Assembly (NCBI RefSeq): GCF_035594125.1
Contig: NC_087178.1
Span: forward strand, 9,273,501 to 9,337,500
Direction of reading: 5' to 3'
Length of the DNA: 64,000 nucleotides
Origin: Scylla paramamosain
Lineage: Eukaryota; Arthropoda; Malacostraca; Decapoda; Portunidae
Positions 12,168 through 20,992 of this stretch are shown one piece after another. The notes under the pieces are model-generated. The model made no database searches. It was not told the DNA's origin and saw only the letters and a program-made list of their open reading frames with translations. The first letter of the stretch is position 1, and every line of letters starts with the position of its first letter. Position numbers and translations under genes: made by a program.

Positions 12168-14128
12168 TCAGTCATGTCTCTGATTTTGGAAAGTTCCAGC
12201 TCTAGACTTACAGCCTCTACTATTCACTGCATGATTTCTTTCAGGTCGTGAGTTTCTGACACAATTAATACATTTGACACAGCCACTGATACAGTCTTTG
12301 GTTTGATGATCCCCAGCACACTTAGCACAACTAACAACATCACCATTCCGTTTAAATTTACAATCTTTCTCAATATGTCCATATCTTTGAGAGTGGAAGC
12401 AGTTGAAAACATGATATCTGTCTCTGACTGTATACCTGGTCCATTTCAGAAACACAAAATCCCCATGATTATGTATCATCTTTTTAATTTCTGTTGACCA
12501 TCTTAGTATGTAGTGCACTTTGTCTCCAACTGCTGGTTTATTAAATACTAGCTTAATTTTATCATGCATATCCTCAACATTCTGTATGTACCCATTTTTA
12601 ACAATAAGATAATCAATGATGTCAACCTTATTCTCCTCCTTGGAAACATTGCATATCATGATTTTTTAAGAGATCTTCTTTGTGAATTTCATTTCCATGT
12701 TTTCCATTCCACTGTTGATTCTCTTTTGCTGCAATATTTCTCTCAACCTCACTAGCTCTAGTTCATAATAACATTTCCACTCTTAGTAAACTTTGTATCA
12801 ACCACAGGTATTTCCTTCAGTACTTCAGCATGCTCCTCCTTTCTGTTAGTCACAGTACATTCCCTGTCAGTTAATTTAGCAACTAGCAGATTTTTCTTCT
12901 GTTACTGCAGCATAGGTGGTGCCACCACTGCCTTTACCCTCACCCTTTGTGCCAGTATGCAAGTTTACAATATTGTTAATAATATCATCCTTCATATTAG
13001 CCAACAGATTTTCCCTTCTCTTTATTTCCCCTTCAGCAGTGGGTACCTCACTATCAGCTATAACCATCATCAAGTGTACCAGCTTGTAGATTAACCATAG
13101 TAATGATTATCTCATTCTTTACATTAACCAATTTCTGATCCAGGTTTTCAGTGCTTTTTTTTTTTTTTTTTATGTAGGAGGGACACTGGCCAAGGGCAAC
13201 AAAAATCCAATAAAAAAAAAAAGCCCACTGAAATGCCAGTCCCATAAAAGGGTCAAAGCAGTAGTCAAAAATTGATGGATAAGTGTCTTGAAACCTCGTT
13301 CTTGAAGGAATCCAAGTCATAGTAAGGTGGAAATACAGAAGCAGGCAGGGAGTTCCAGAGTTTACCAGAGAAAGGGATGAATAGAATACTGGTTAACTCT
13401 TGCGTTAGAGAGGTGGACAGAATAAGGGTGAGAGAAAGAAGAAAGTCTTGTGCAGCGAGGCGGCGGGAGGACGGGAGGCATGCAGTTACCAAGATCAGAA
13501 GAGCAGTTAGCATGAAAATAGCGGTAGAAGACAGCTAGAGATGCAACATTGCGGCGGTGAGAGAGAGGCTGAAGACAATCAGTTAGAAGAGAGGAGATGA
13601 TGAGAAGAAAAGCTTTTGATTCCGTCCTGTCTAGAAGAGCAGTATGAGTGGAACCACCCCAGACATGTGAAGCATACAACTAAATTAGTAATACTTTCAC
13701 AGATATCTGCAGGAGGCATTCCACCTTGCTCCACCTTGCTCCACCTTCTCCCTCCAAACCCTGTTTTCACTTTTTAACATTTCATTTTCTTTTTCCAGTC
13801 GCACAACCATCTTTCTTAGGTTTCTGTGTTCGCGATAACAGTCAGTCACAGCTTTTGTGCATAATATACACATCCAGTCTACTTCCCCTAGATCAACGTC
13901 CTTAACGGAATGTGTGGAATAGTGTTCCAAGAATAATACACGGGACTCATAATCCGGTAATAAATTCTTATTAGGGATAACAGGGCAGCAAACAGAAATA
14001 CCTGGGAATTGCCAGTAGCCAACTCTGGGATATCTACCTCGGCAAACTCGGATGAGACACATATAAATGGGAACGTGAATCACGGGAGACGGCCACACAA
14101 GGAACAGAGTCGGGAAGACGTTGAGCAT
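12168..14128 (-). pseudogene. Family B LINE ORF1: PHD-like finger, coiled coil, zinc knuckles
   Basis: ORF1 (nucleic-acid-binding protein) of family B, upstream of its ORF2. Reading leftwards: 14128-13697 has Cys-rich sequence ending DWMCILC, consistent with a PHD-like finger, then a charged coiled-coil segment (LRKMVVRLEKENEMLKSENR). This is cut by a family A insertion (13,155-13,682). It resumes at about 13,140 with ENLDQKLVNVKNEI and 13073-12876 GEIKRRENLLANMKDDI. Open frame 12659-12168 carries a knuckle-like block CFHSQRYGHIEKDC (second Cys replaced by Ser), then an intact C-x2-C-x3-H-x4-C knuckle (CAKCAGDHQTKDC) and a further Cys cluster. Frameshifts and the insertion disable it. Confidence 0.7.
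13155..13682 (-). mobile_element. Family A LINE, 5'-truncated copy inside family B ORF1
   Basis: The T-run at about 13,156-13,172 marks the poly(A) tail. The adjacent 3' UTR matches the other family A copies (gtaggagggacactggccaa). The coding part at 13679-13265 reads YASHVWGGSTHTALLDRTES, then PLSHRRNVASLAVFYRYFHA and GKLWNSLPASVFPPYYDLDS in alternating frames. About 530 bp of the 3' end are present. The host ORF1 reads DICESITNLV on one side and STENLDQKLVN on the other, so the insertion interrupts a coding region. Confidence 0.85.
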
Positions 14129-14445
14129 GATATCAGCACCTCATTAATATAGATTGACGATGCAAGTCCAGTTGACAAACGAACACCGGCATGGTGCACC
14201 GAGTCCAACACACGAAGCCGAGCCTCAGTAGCAGAGGAATAAACCTCACAACCATATTCCAACTCTGAAAGAATAAGGGTTCGGTGCAAGAGAAGGATGG
14301 TTTGTCTATCAGCTCCCCAAGGGGTATGACCCAAGGAGTGACAGCGCCTTCATACATGCTGCCTTAGTATAACAAAGATGAGGTACCCAAATCAGGCGCC
14401 TGTCAAATACAAGTCCCAGGAAACGGGTTTCCTCCACACAAGAGA
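14080..14445 (-). pseudogene. Family C (I/Jockey-like) LINE: RT C-terminal fragment
   Basis: Reading leftwards: a block like VSWDLYLTGA...LGTSSLLYYKAACMKAL, then SLGHTPWGADRQTILLLHRT, LILSELEYGCEVYSSATEAR and LDSVHHAGVRLSTG. This is the region after the RT palm in I/Jockey-type LINEs (typically ...WGADR..LL.L...LILSKLDYGC...). It ends abruptly after VRLSTG near 14,165, where family B begins. It follows directly on the gag-like region with no endonuclease or RT palm between, so about 2 kb of ORF2 is missing. Confidence 0.65.
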
Positions 14446-16085
14446 TTCTTCAATCGTATATATATAGATTTGGGTGTCTCTGATGGAATTGCAGAGGGAG
14501 CTAGGGAGATTTGTTTGTATTTGTCTCTGGAGGTTTAAAAGTCTCGGGATGTTGTTCGTGGTTGAACATCCATTGTGGCGTGGACATCTGCAATATGAAC
14601 TCCTGTATGAGGAGTCTGTGATGTAGCTGGTGAAGATGAAGTGGAGGACTTTGTTGATAATGTAAAGATGCAGAGGAGGTGACACTTTCTAAAACAGAAA
14701 ATTTGTTGGACACGGAAACTGATAGAGCGACACTCTCGCAAGAAAGAGAGGAAATAGTTGGTGGTTGAGAAAGGTGGGAAGGTGTCACAACCTTATTGCC
14801 TGTGGTAGAGGAGGCCAAACTAGAGTGGAGGGAAGAGATGTAGGTCTTTATTCCACCATCTTTTTGTTGAAAAAAAAGTTCCTGCCTGGTGCTACTAAAA
14901 CTAATGAACTGATAATTAGCCAGGTTAAGAATGTCATGCTCAAGACGGTACCTCTTGCATTGTCGAGAACGTAGTGGATGACCCTCCCTACTGTAGAAGC
15001 AACAGGGTTCTGATTCCCATTCAGTAGTAGGGTGTGAGTCAAGGGCTGGGCAGTGACCGTGCCGGGGACGGTTTGGGCAGTTCTTCCTCCCATGACCTAA
15101 CGAACGAACGAACGAATGCCTTTATTAGAAGGGAAAGAGAACCAATCTTAACATGGTCAGGGGGAAAAGAACCATAGAAGATGAGCATGATCATTACTAT
15201 TTCCTTTAAGTTTTGCCACTCGATGAAAATTATCAGGACAGCTGAAGGATGTCATCTTTTGAGGATTCGTATAGGTCCTGGTTGCAAATGCATCCTTTGC
15301 AGTAACTGAATGTTCTGTGTGTCTTGATGGATTCGAAGATCTCATCAGAAAGGCAAGGTATATTTAGGAGCATTATTGCCTGTGTTAAATCATTAGCTCT
15401 GATCAATACACGTTTCCATATTTCTTCATGTTATTTTTAGGGAGGACTCCAATCTTCCTTTCTAGATACTTGGCAGCGTGAATGAAGTTTCCTAGATTTT
15501 CCCTATAGTATACTACATTCTAGGTTCTACATTCTAGGCCACCCACCACATTCATGGTGGGTGGCGAAATTTGGAAACACGTTTCTCAGCATCATCAAAG
15601 ACATTAGGACAATAGCCATTTTCGTTATTGCTTGATCGAATGACCTCAGCAATTAAATTGTCTCCAAGATGCAGGGAATTTACTGCCTCAAGAGCATCTT
15701 TGGCAGCAATGTTAGAAGTAAATGTCACATAGCACCGATTAGATAGACAATCGCCGTCGTATTTTAGGTGGATACGGAGAACAGTTCCGAAAGGCTTGAA
15801 AGCCGAGTGGATAGCACAGTAAGACATGGAGGCATAAACATTAATGAATCAACAACTGACCCAAGGGGTCCTCCACCATGGTAAGCAACAGCAGGGAGAG
15901 TACGACATCCTGCCTGCGCATCACGATTACGACATCTCGAGGACCTGCCGACCGCTCCTCAAGGACCAGAGGAGTTTTTATTTTAACCCATACGGATAAT
16001 ATAAAAATAAATTGGCTCCAGGGGCCAAGGGAAACCGCGTACTTTGACTACGATGGGGGCAAGCGCTGGCCGCCGTGAACGGGGT
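14446..16085 (-). pseudogene. Family C LINE ORF1: RRM plus zinc-knuckle gag-like protein
   Basis: ORF1-type RNA-binding protein read leftwards with frameshifts. About 16,050-15,850: FPLAPGA-, FLYYPYG- and RSAGPRDVVIVMRRQDVV-like pieces. Open frame 15827-15552: a clear RNA-recognition motif, with MSYCAIHSAFKPFGTVLRIH (RNP2-like region) and SNRCYVTFTS (RNP1-like). About 15,500-15,250: AAKYLERKIGVLPKNNMKKY, RANDLTQAIMLLNIPCLSDE and HRTFSYCKGCI. About 15,100-15,030: an NCPNRPRHGHCPALDSH-type zinc knuckle. Then RLEHDILNLANYQFISFSS, and 14818-14501 Ser/Thr-rich sequence. The architecture (RRM then CCHC) suits I-like LINE ORF1. A (CGAA)n-like run near 15,100-15,118 and several frameshifts break it. 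Confidence 0.65.
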
Positions 16086-17120
16086 ACCTCGTCCCCATGG
16101 GGACCACTTGTTTTTAAAAAGTGGCCTCTCATGTTTCGAAAGTTTGTCCACGACGGAGCTAAGACCTCTTAGTTGTGTGTTGCGGGAGGCCTCGCCTGGG
16201 TGGACCTTCTTCCTCCTCTCCTCTGCTCGCTACGTACCCAAGTGACGCCACGCGGCATTAAGTGATAATTTTTTGTGTACAATCTACTCAGTCAAAGCTT
16301 TACAGGAAACAGTTAGCAAATAAGATTAAAATTTTGTATGTGTCAATGAAGAAAATCTACAGGTAACACAGCAATAAAGTGGTTAAGCTTTTTAACATAC
16401 ATGGCAACTTACTGCAACTGTTACCCCCCTCAACACTGAGCAATTAAGATCTTGACACCTAAGTGACAGGTCTCGCCAATCAGCTTACTGCCAAAGTACA
16501 TCTTTTTGCTACAGTGAAGATGCCTTTCACATTCAGTAACACTGAGTATTCGGATATGATATTAAAGTGATGATATTCATGACATGATATTCATTCTGTG
16601 ATGGGAATGCTACAGTAGCAGAATACAGACAGGTACCCAGATAGAAGACTCCCAGATAACAGTTTTCTACAGAGTGTGTCAGCATCTCCACGAGAGAGGA
16701 TGTTTGCAGCAGCTGAAAGTATTGAAGCAGCTCAAGACAATATCATCCAGATGACAATATGAAGCCGTCATCATGAAGCTAGTGAGTCGCCACATATGTT
16801 TAAAAAGTAGCACTTAACGACCACTGTACTGCTGTGTTACCTGTATATTTGCTGTTTCCTGTGAGGCTTTCACTGCGTAGATTCTACACACACACAAAAA
16901 AAAAAAAAAAAATCACAATGCCGCGCGGTGTCACTCCAGTGCGTAGCGAGCCGAGGAGGGAAGGAAGGAAGCGGAGGCGAGCGGCTCCCGCAACACACAA
17001 CTTGCACGTTATTTTCTTGCAAAATAAAGCAAAACACAGCATATGTGTATGGAGTATTTTCGACTTAGAATTACTTAAACTATCAAATCCCATAGTATGT
17101 ACCTTAACTTACGGAACACC
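16086..17120. other. Unassigned sequence
   Basis: Probably the 5' UTR of family C at first (to about 16,250), then AT-rich unclassified DNA. A plus-strand open frame starts at 16,834, but its first ~95 codons (Lys/Arg-rich, overlapping an A-run at 16,898-16,913) do not resemble the RT that follows. No gene is supported before about 17,125. Confidence 0.35.
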
Positions 17121-17124
17121 CTAT

Positions 17125-17961
17125 ATCTGCCTACGCTTACGACTACACGCCCACTCCTACGGACGTCAGAACAATCGGCAAGTCGCTGTTGAGTTTAGCC
17201 GTAAACTCAACCTGATAAAGAAGTGGGGAGATCGATGGGAGGTTAACTTTGCCCCCAACAAGATGCAGGCGATGGTAGTGTCCCAATACACAGCCGCTCC
17301 CCGCGAGCTAGAGGGGCGCGTGATTTTCGGAGGCATGACACTGCCTTTACAGGACCACATCAAGATCCTCGGAGTGGACCTGGTCCGGGAACTACGCTTC
17401 CGCCTGCACCTTCAGACTGTCCTACGCAGGGTAGCGTCCTTCCTCAACAGCAGAGGAATACTCCTGCTGTATAAGGCACGGATACTGTCTTACCTGGAGT
17501 ACGCTGTCCTGACATGGATGTCTGGTGCACCCGCTCGTATGACGAAACTGGATAAAGCTGAGCGGCGAGTCATGCGGCTGGTGAAGGGCAACCACCTCTA
17601 GCCGCCATTACAAGACCTGGCGCCCCTGAACTTCCTGGAACATCGGCGGGATGTCGGAGCTCTCGTGGTGCTCCACAATGGCCAGGTACAGGAAGTACCA
17701 CACCTGACCAGACTGAGGGTATCACCTCGAACTGTAGCGAGGGACACGAATACTGTGTCCACCACCGATCACCTTGTGGATGTGCCAAAGTCACGGTCCA
17801 ATCAGCACTTCAGGACCTATAGTGCAAGGATTGCCCGTCTGTGGAACACCTTCACCGCGGCCACACCAGCTGTTCGGCAGATATCAACAGCTCAGGTGAA
17901 GCTGGCAGCCCACAGGTGTAGGGCAGCCTTTCCATCTCCGATGGTGCTGCTAATGACATGA
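17125..17961 (+). pseudogene. Family D LINE, 5'-truncated RT C-terminus
   Basis: Same family as the near-complete LINE at 19.6-24.0 kb. Starting near the catalytic box (AYAYDY in one frame where the full copy has AYADDC), it continues in the next frame with VNFAPNKMQAMVVSQ (full copy VSFAPEKTQAMVISR), then GGMTLPLQDHIKILGV, NSRGILLLYKARILSYLEYA and MRLVKGNHL. An in-frame stop follows at 17,599-17,601. Reading resumes with FLEHRRDVGALVVLHNGQVQ, then IARLWNTFTAATPAV and a stop at 17,959-17,961. The 5' truncation just before YADD, one frameshift and one nonsense codon mark it as a dead copy. Confidence 0.85.
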
Positions 17962-19367
17962 ACACTGATCTATTCTGTGCTACCGTAATTTTTATTTTCC
18001 TTTTTTCATGCACCTTAGTAGCATAGTATGTAGTATTTTACCATTGTAAATAATTTTATCACTGTAAATATTAATGTTAATTTTTATCACTGTAAGTAGT
18101 AATGTCTTTTAGATAGAGAACGAGGAAAAATAACCCTTTAGACCTGTAGTCTTTGTATGTATTGATGTTTAAATTGTCATGTTATTGGCTGAGTCTACCC
18201 TGAAAAGGAACACGTTTTCTTAGTGTTCCCCGTGTTCCATTTTTCTTCTGAACATGACTTTATTCTTAGTTATAAGTTAGTATAAGGCTCATTTACTCAT
18301 TTTATATCACATAGTATTATTCTCTTCATAATTTAAGTTCTTTATATGTATGTATGTGTAAGGGAAGAGGTGTATTTGAGCTGGAATGTGTTGAGGCGAG
18401 AGGCGATACGCGTTTGGCTTTTGTATCTGAATCAGCAAATTCTTCTTGAGACAGAGCGCCGGAAGCCCTGAGGGGATTGAAAGGGTGGTGTTCTTAGGGG
18501 ATAAATTCGGGTGTGGTGTGGTGATGGAGTGTGTGTGTGGAAATATTAGTGATGTGGTTGTGTAACCCTGATATCCAGGATCAGGTTGGTGAATCTTTTG
18601 TGGTACCAAGAGCTTTTGTCCGCTGAAATTCGGTCGGTCATTTGTGTCGGTGACGTAATACTGAGGGGCAGCGTAGGGCAGAGAGGCAGCCATTTTTGTG
18701 GTTTGGGGCTGCGGTGGAGTTTTGACGTCATTGGTGTCTTTGAGGGTGGTGTTGTGGTGTTATTGGTGTCTTTGGAGATGGTGTTATGGTGTTATAGGTG
18801 ATCTATGATGATGATGGTGATGTCTTGTGAGGTATGAAGAGGTGAAATACGGGAATTGTTATTTGGTGACGCGGCGACAGCATCTAGGGAAATTCCCGCA
18901 GCTGAAGAAAATATTTCAGCTGCCTATGAAGGAGTAAAAGGGTTTTTAGTGCTATGTGAAGTGACGGGGATGTCATATATTGATGTGTATAGCCTCTGAG
19001 CAATAAAAGAGGCGATATAAGAGCCTGAGTAAAAGGGAGAATCTATTGTGAGTGTGGGAATTATCCTAGGGTAGAAATTTGTTCCCTAATTTCCCTTAGT
19101 GTGTACTACCTCAGTTTGTTTGTGAGCTAACATTATTATCAATACATCCTGGTATTATATAGAATAATTATTTTCTACCCCAGCATTGATCTGGTATTAA
19201 GGTGAATTCTGGCGTGCTGTGCCAAGGTATGGGCTGTGAAAGCGTTGATCCTATTTCGGATAGGTCGGGTAAGTATTCAAGGCCCTTAAAAATCCAGACA
19301 TTTTAAACTTTCCGGGATCAGTGTAACGTCCACTTTCTTCGAAAGATAATCGGGATCGTGACAAAAA

Positions 19368-19370
<3 letters not shown>
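17962..19370. other. Unassigned sequence with a weak LTR-like segment
   Basis: Family D 3' UTR to perhaps 18.3 kb, then mixed DNA. Around 18,960-19,360 the plus strand has gatataagag (TATA-like), caataaaagagg (poly(A)-signal-like) and a stretch ending cgggatcgtgacaaaaat. That ending resembles the leader after a gypsy-type LTR. No partner LTR or coding region adjoins it, so this is only a hint. The minus-strand open frame 18693-18307 has no recognisable motif. Confidence 0.25.

Positions 19371-19427
<57 letters not shown>
19371..19427. repeat. (GA)n microsatellite
   Basis: About 28 GA units. It lies 109 bp left of a second (GA)n tract that borders the family D element. Confidence 0.97.
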
Positions 19428-19428
<1 letters not shown>

Positions 19429-19531
19429 CTGACTGACTGACAGGCAGTCAGGGGATTCTCTCTTATTCTAATAATTCATAAAGTATAGATCTCTTTAAAA
19501 GAAATAAGTTTGCGTGAAATGTAGATTCTTT

Positions 19532-19535
<4 letters not shown>

Positions 19536-19605
<70 letters not shown>
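19536..19605. repeat. (GA)n microsatellite at the 5' border of the family D element
   Basis: About 35 GA units ending at 19,605, directly before the leader of the family D LINE. A matching (GA)n tract (23,974-24,041) follows the element's 3' end on the same strand. Confidence 0.97.
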
Positions 19606-19607
<2 letters not shown>

Positions 19608-19700
19608 CAGGTCACCGCCGTGGAGGACGGACGTGTTTTCAGTGTGCTCCGGGCATTCAGATCAGTTCTTCAGTAACGCAAATCTCCATCTCTACGTAAA

Positions 19701-20948
19701 ATGGCGGAACACAGGCTCATCAAGAGGTGTGATCTCCCGGGATATTGTCCTCAGCGATGGTGTGCCGTGTGTGGTAGGGCGGCTACCAAATCAGCCCCCT
19801 GCGTGAGTTGTGAGGGCAGTAACGAATGTCCTAACGTGTGCCACACAGCTTGCCTAGGTGACAGAGAGACCTACACTTGTAAGGACACTCAGCAGCTACG
19901 TCATGAAGCCAATTTAGCGAATGAAGTGGTCTACATTAGTGAAAACCCTGGAGTGGACCTTCCATCCACACCTCTACACGATGGGGTGGATGATGACGCG
20001 AGGCAGCTGAAGAAGGACGAGCTCGTCACCACTGTTATCCAGCTACAAAAACAGGTAATGAAGGATAGAAATGTGATTCAGTCTCTCCGTCTACAGAGAG
20101 ACTGGATAATTAACAAAAAGGCACAATTGATGGACCTATTAGGGCTTATAGACGCTCTTACTGATGTGAGGGAGAATGAGGAGAAGACCGCCACCTGCTC
20201 CGTGTCGACAACAGCCACCCCTCTCTCAATCGCCAGAACTTGGGAAAACGCGTGTGCTTCCTCGGACCGCTGGAGGCAGTGGTGGAGATCAGGGAAGCCC
20301 AGACCTCTTAGACACGCGGCAGTAGAAGCAGACCCCACCACAAATACAGCTACCGCTGCTGCCACCGCCACCGCCACCACAGACGCCGCAGCAGCATCAG
20401 CACCTGCCGACACCGACACTGACTCCACCGCTGCCGCCACCAACACCACCACCACCAACAACAACAACAACAGGAGGAGGAGCAGCAGCAGCAACGACAG
20501 TAACAACTGGAGCAGTATCAGCAGCAACAACAATGGCAGAAACAACAACAACAACAGGAGCAGCAGCAACAAGAGGAGGAAAAAACGAGGTCAGCAGCGA
20601 TTAGGACCTCACTCCGCCACACCAGGTGCGCGACCCAACCCTCCCGCACCCCAGCCCCACCCACATCATCTTAGATCCCAAAGGATCGTCAGAGGTGGAG
20701 ACAGACCACGCTGCGACTACTGCTCCCGCCTCGGACACACATTCGAGGTGTGTTACAGCCGCACTACTGATATAAGGCAGGAAACGATTCTGAGAAGGGT
20801 CCTGACAGAAGGATGGAGAAAAGAGTTAAATCCTCAACCTCAGCTGCCCTTTCGAGACTCCCCTCTCCACCCCTGCCCAACATCATGGCAACAACAACCC
20901 AGGCAACACCACGACTGGAGCCCACTCATGTGGCAGGGAAGGCAGTAG
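19701..20948 (+). CDS. Family D LINE ORF1 protein (PHD-like finger, coiled coil, CCHC knuckle)
   Basis: 415-residue nucleic-acid-binding ORF1 protein. The start ATG is in acgtaaaatggcgg, with A at -3 and G at +4, a good eukaryotic context. Residues 10-60 form a Cys-rich PHD-like finger: C21, C24, C34, C37, C43, C47-H48, C51 and C60. Residues about 98-150 are a likely coiled coil (KKDELVTTVIQLQKQVMKDR). Residues about 200-300 are low-complexity Ala/Thr, Asn and Ser/Arg runs encoded by CAG/CAA/ACC-type repeats. Residues 338-351 are a textbook zinc knuckle, C-x2-C-x4-H-x4-C (CDYCSRLGHTFEVC). The likely role is binding element RNA and chaperoning it to the target. It lies upstream of ORF2 with no defect seen. 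The same finger-coil-knuckle plan is seen in family B ORF1. Confidence 0.85.
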   Translation: MAEHRLIKRCDLPGYCPQRWCAVCGRAATKSAPCVSCEGSNECPNVCHTACLGDRETYTCKDTQQLRHEANLANEVVYISENPGVDLPSTPLHDGVDDDARQLKKDELVTTVIQLQKQVMKDRNVIQSLRLQRDWIINKKAQLMDLLGLIDALTDVRENEEKTATCSVSTTATPLSIARTWENACASSDRWRQWWRSGKPRPLRHAAVEADPTTNTATAAATATATTDAAAASAPADTDTDSTAAATNTTTTNNNNNRRRSSSSNDSNNWSSISSNNNGRNNNNNRSSSNKRRKKRGQQRLGPHSATPGARPNPPAPQPHPHHLRSQRIVRGGDRPRCDYCSRLGHTFEVCYSRTTDIRQETILRRVLTEGWRKELNPQPQLPFRDSPLHPCPTSWQQQPRQHHDWSPLMWQGRQ

Positions 20949-20992
20949 TAACGCGCCTCCCCCTGCCAAGGTAAGCCCTAAGTCAAACCTAA

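Noticed and set aside
16834..17125. N-terminal extension of the family D RT frame
   Set aside because: The first ~95 codons include an A-run and do not resemble the full family D copy. RT similarity begins only near 17,125.
18307..18693. Minus-strand 128-residue frame
   Set aside because: Pro/Thr/Ser-rich with no motif, and lies in unassigned DNA beside an LTR-like segment.
20078..20572. Minus-strand 164-residue Leu/Ala/Val-rich frame
   Set aside because: Antisense shadow of the low-complexity CAG/ACC-type stretch of family D ORF1.
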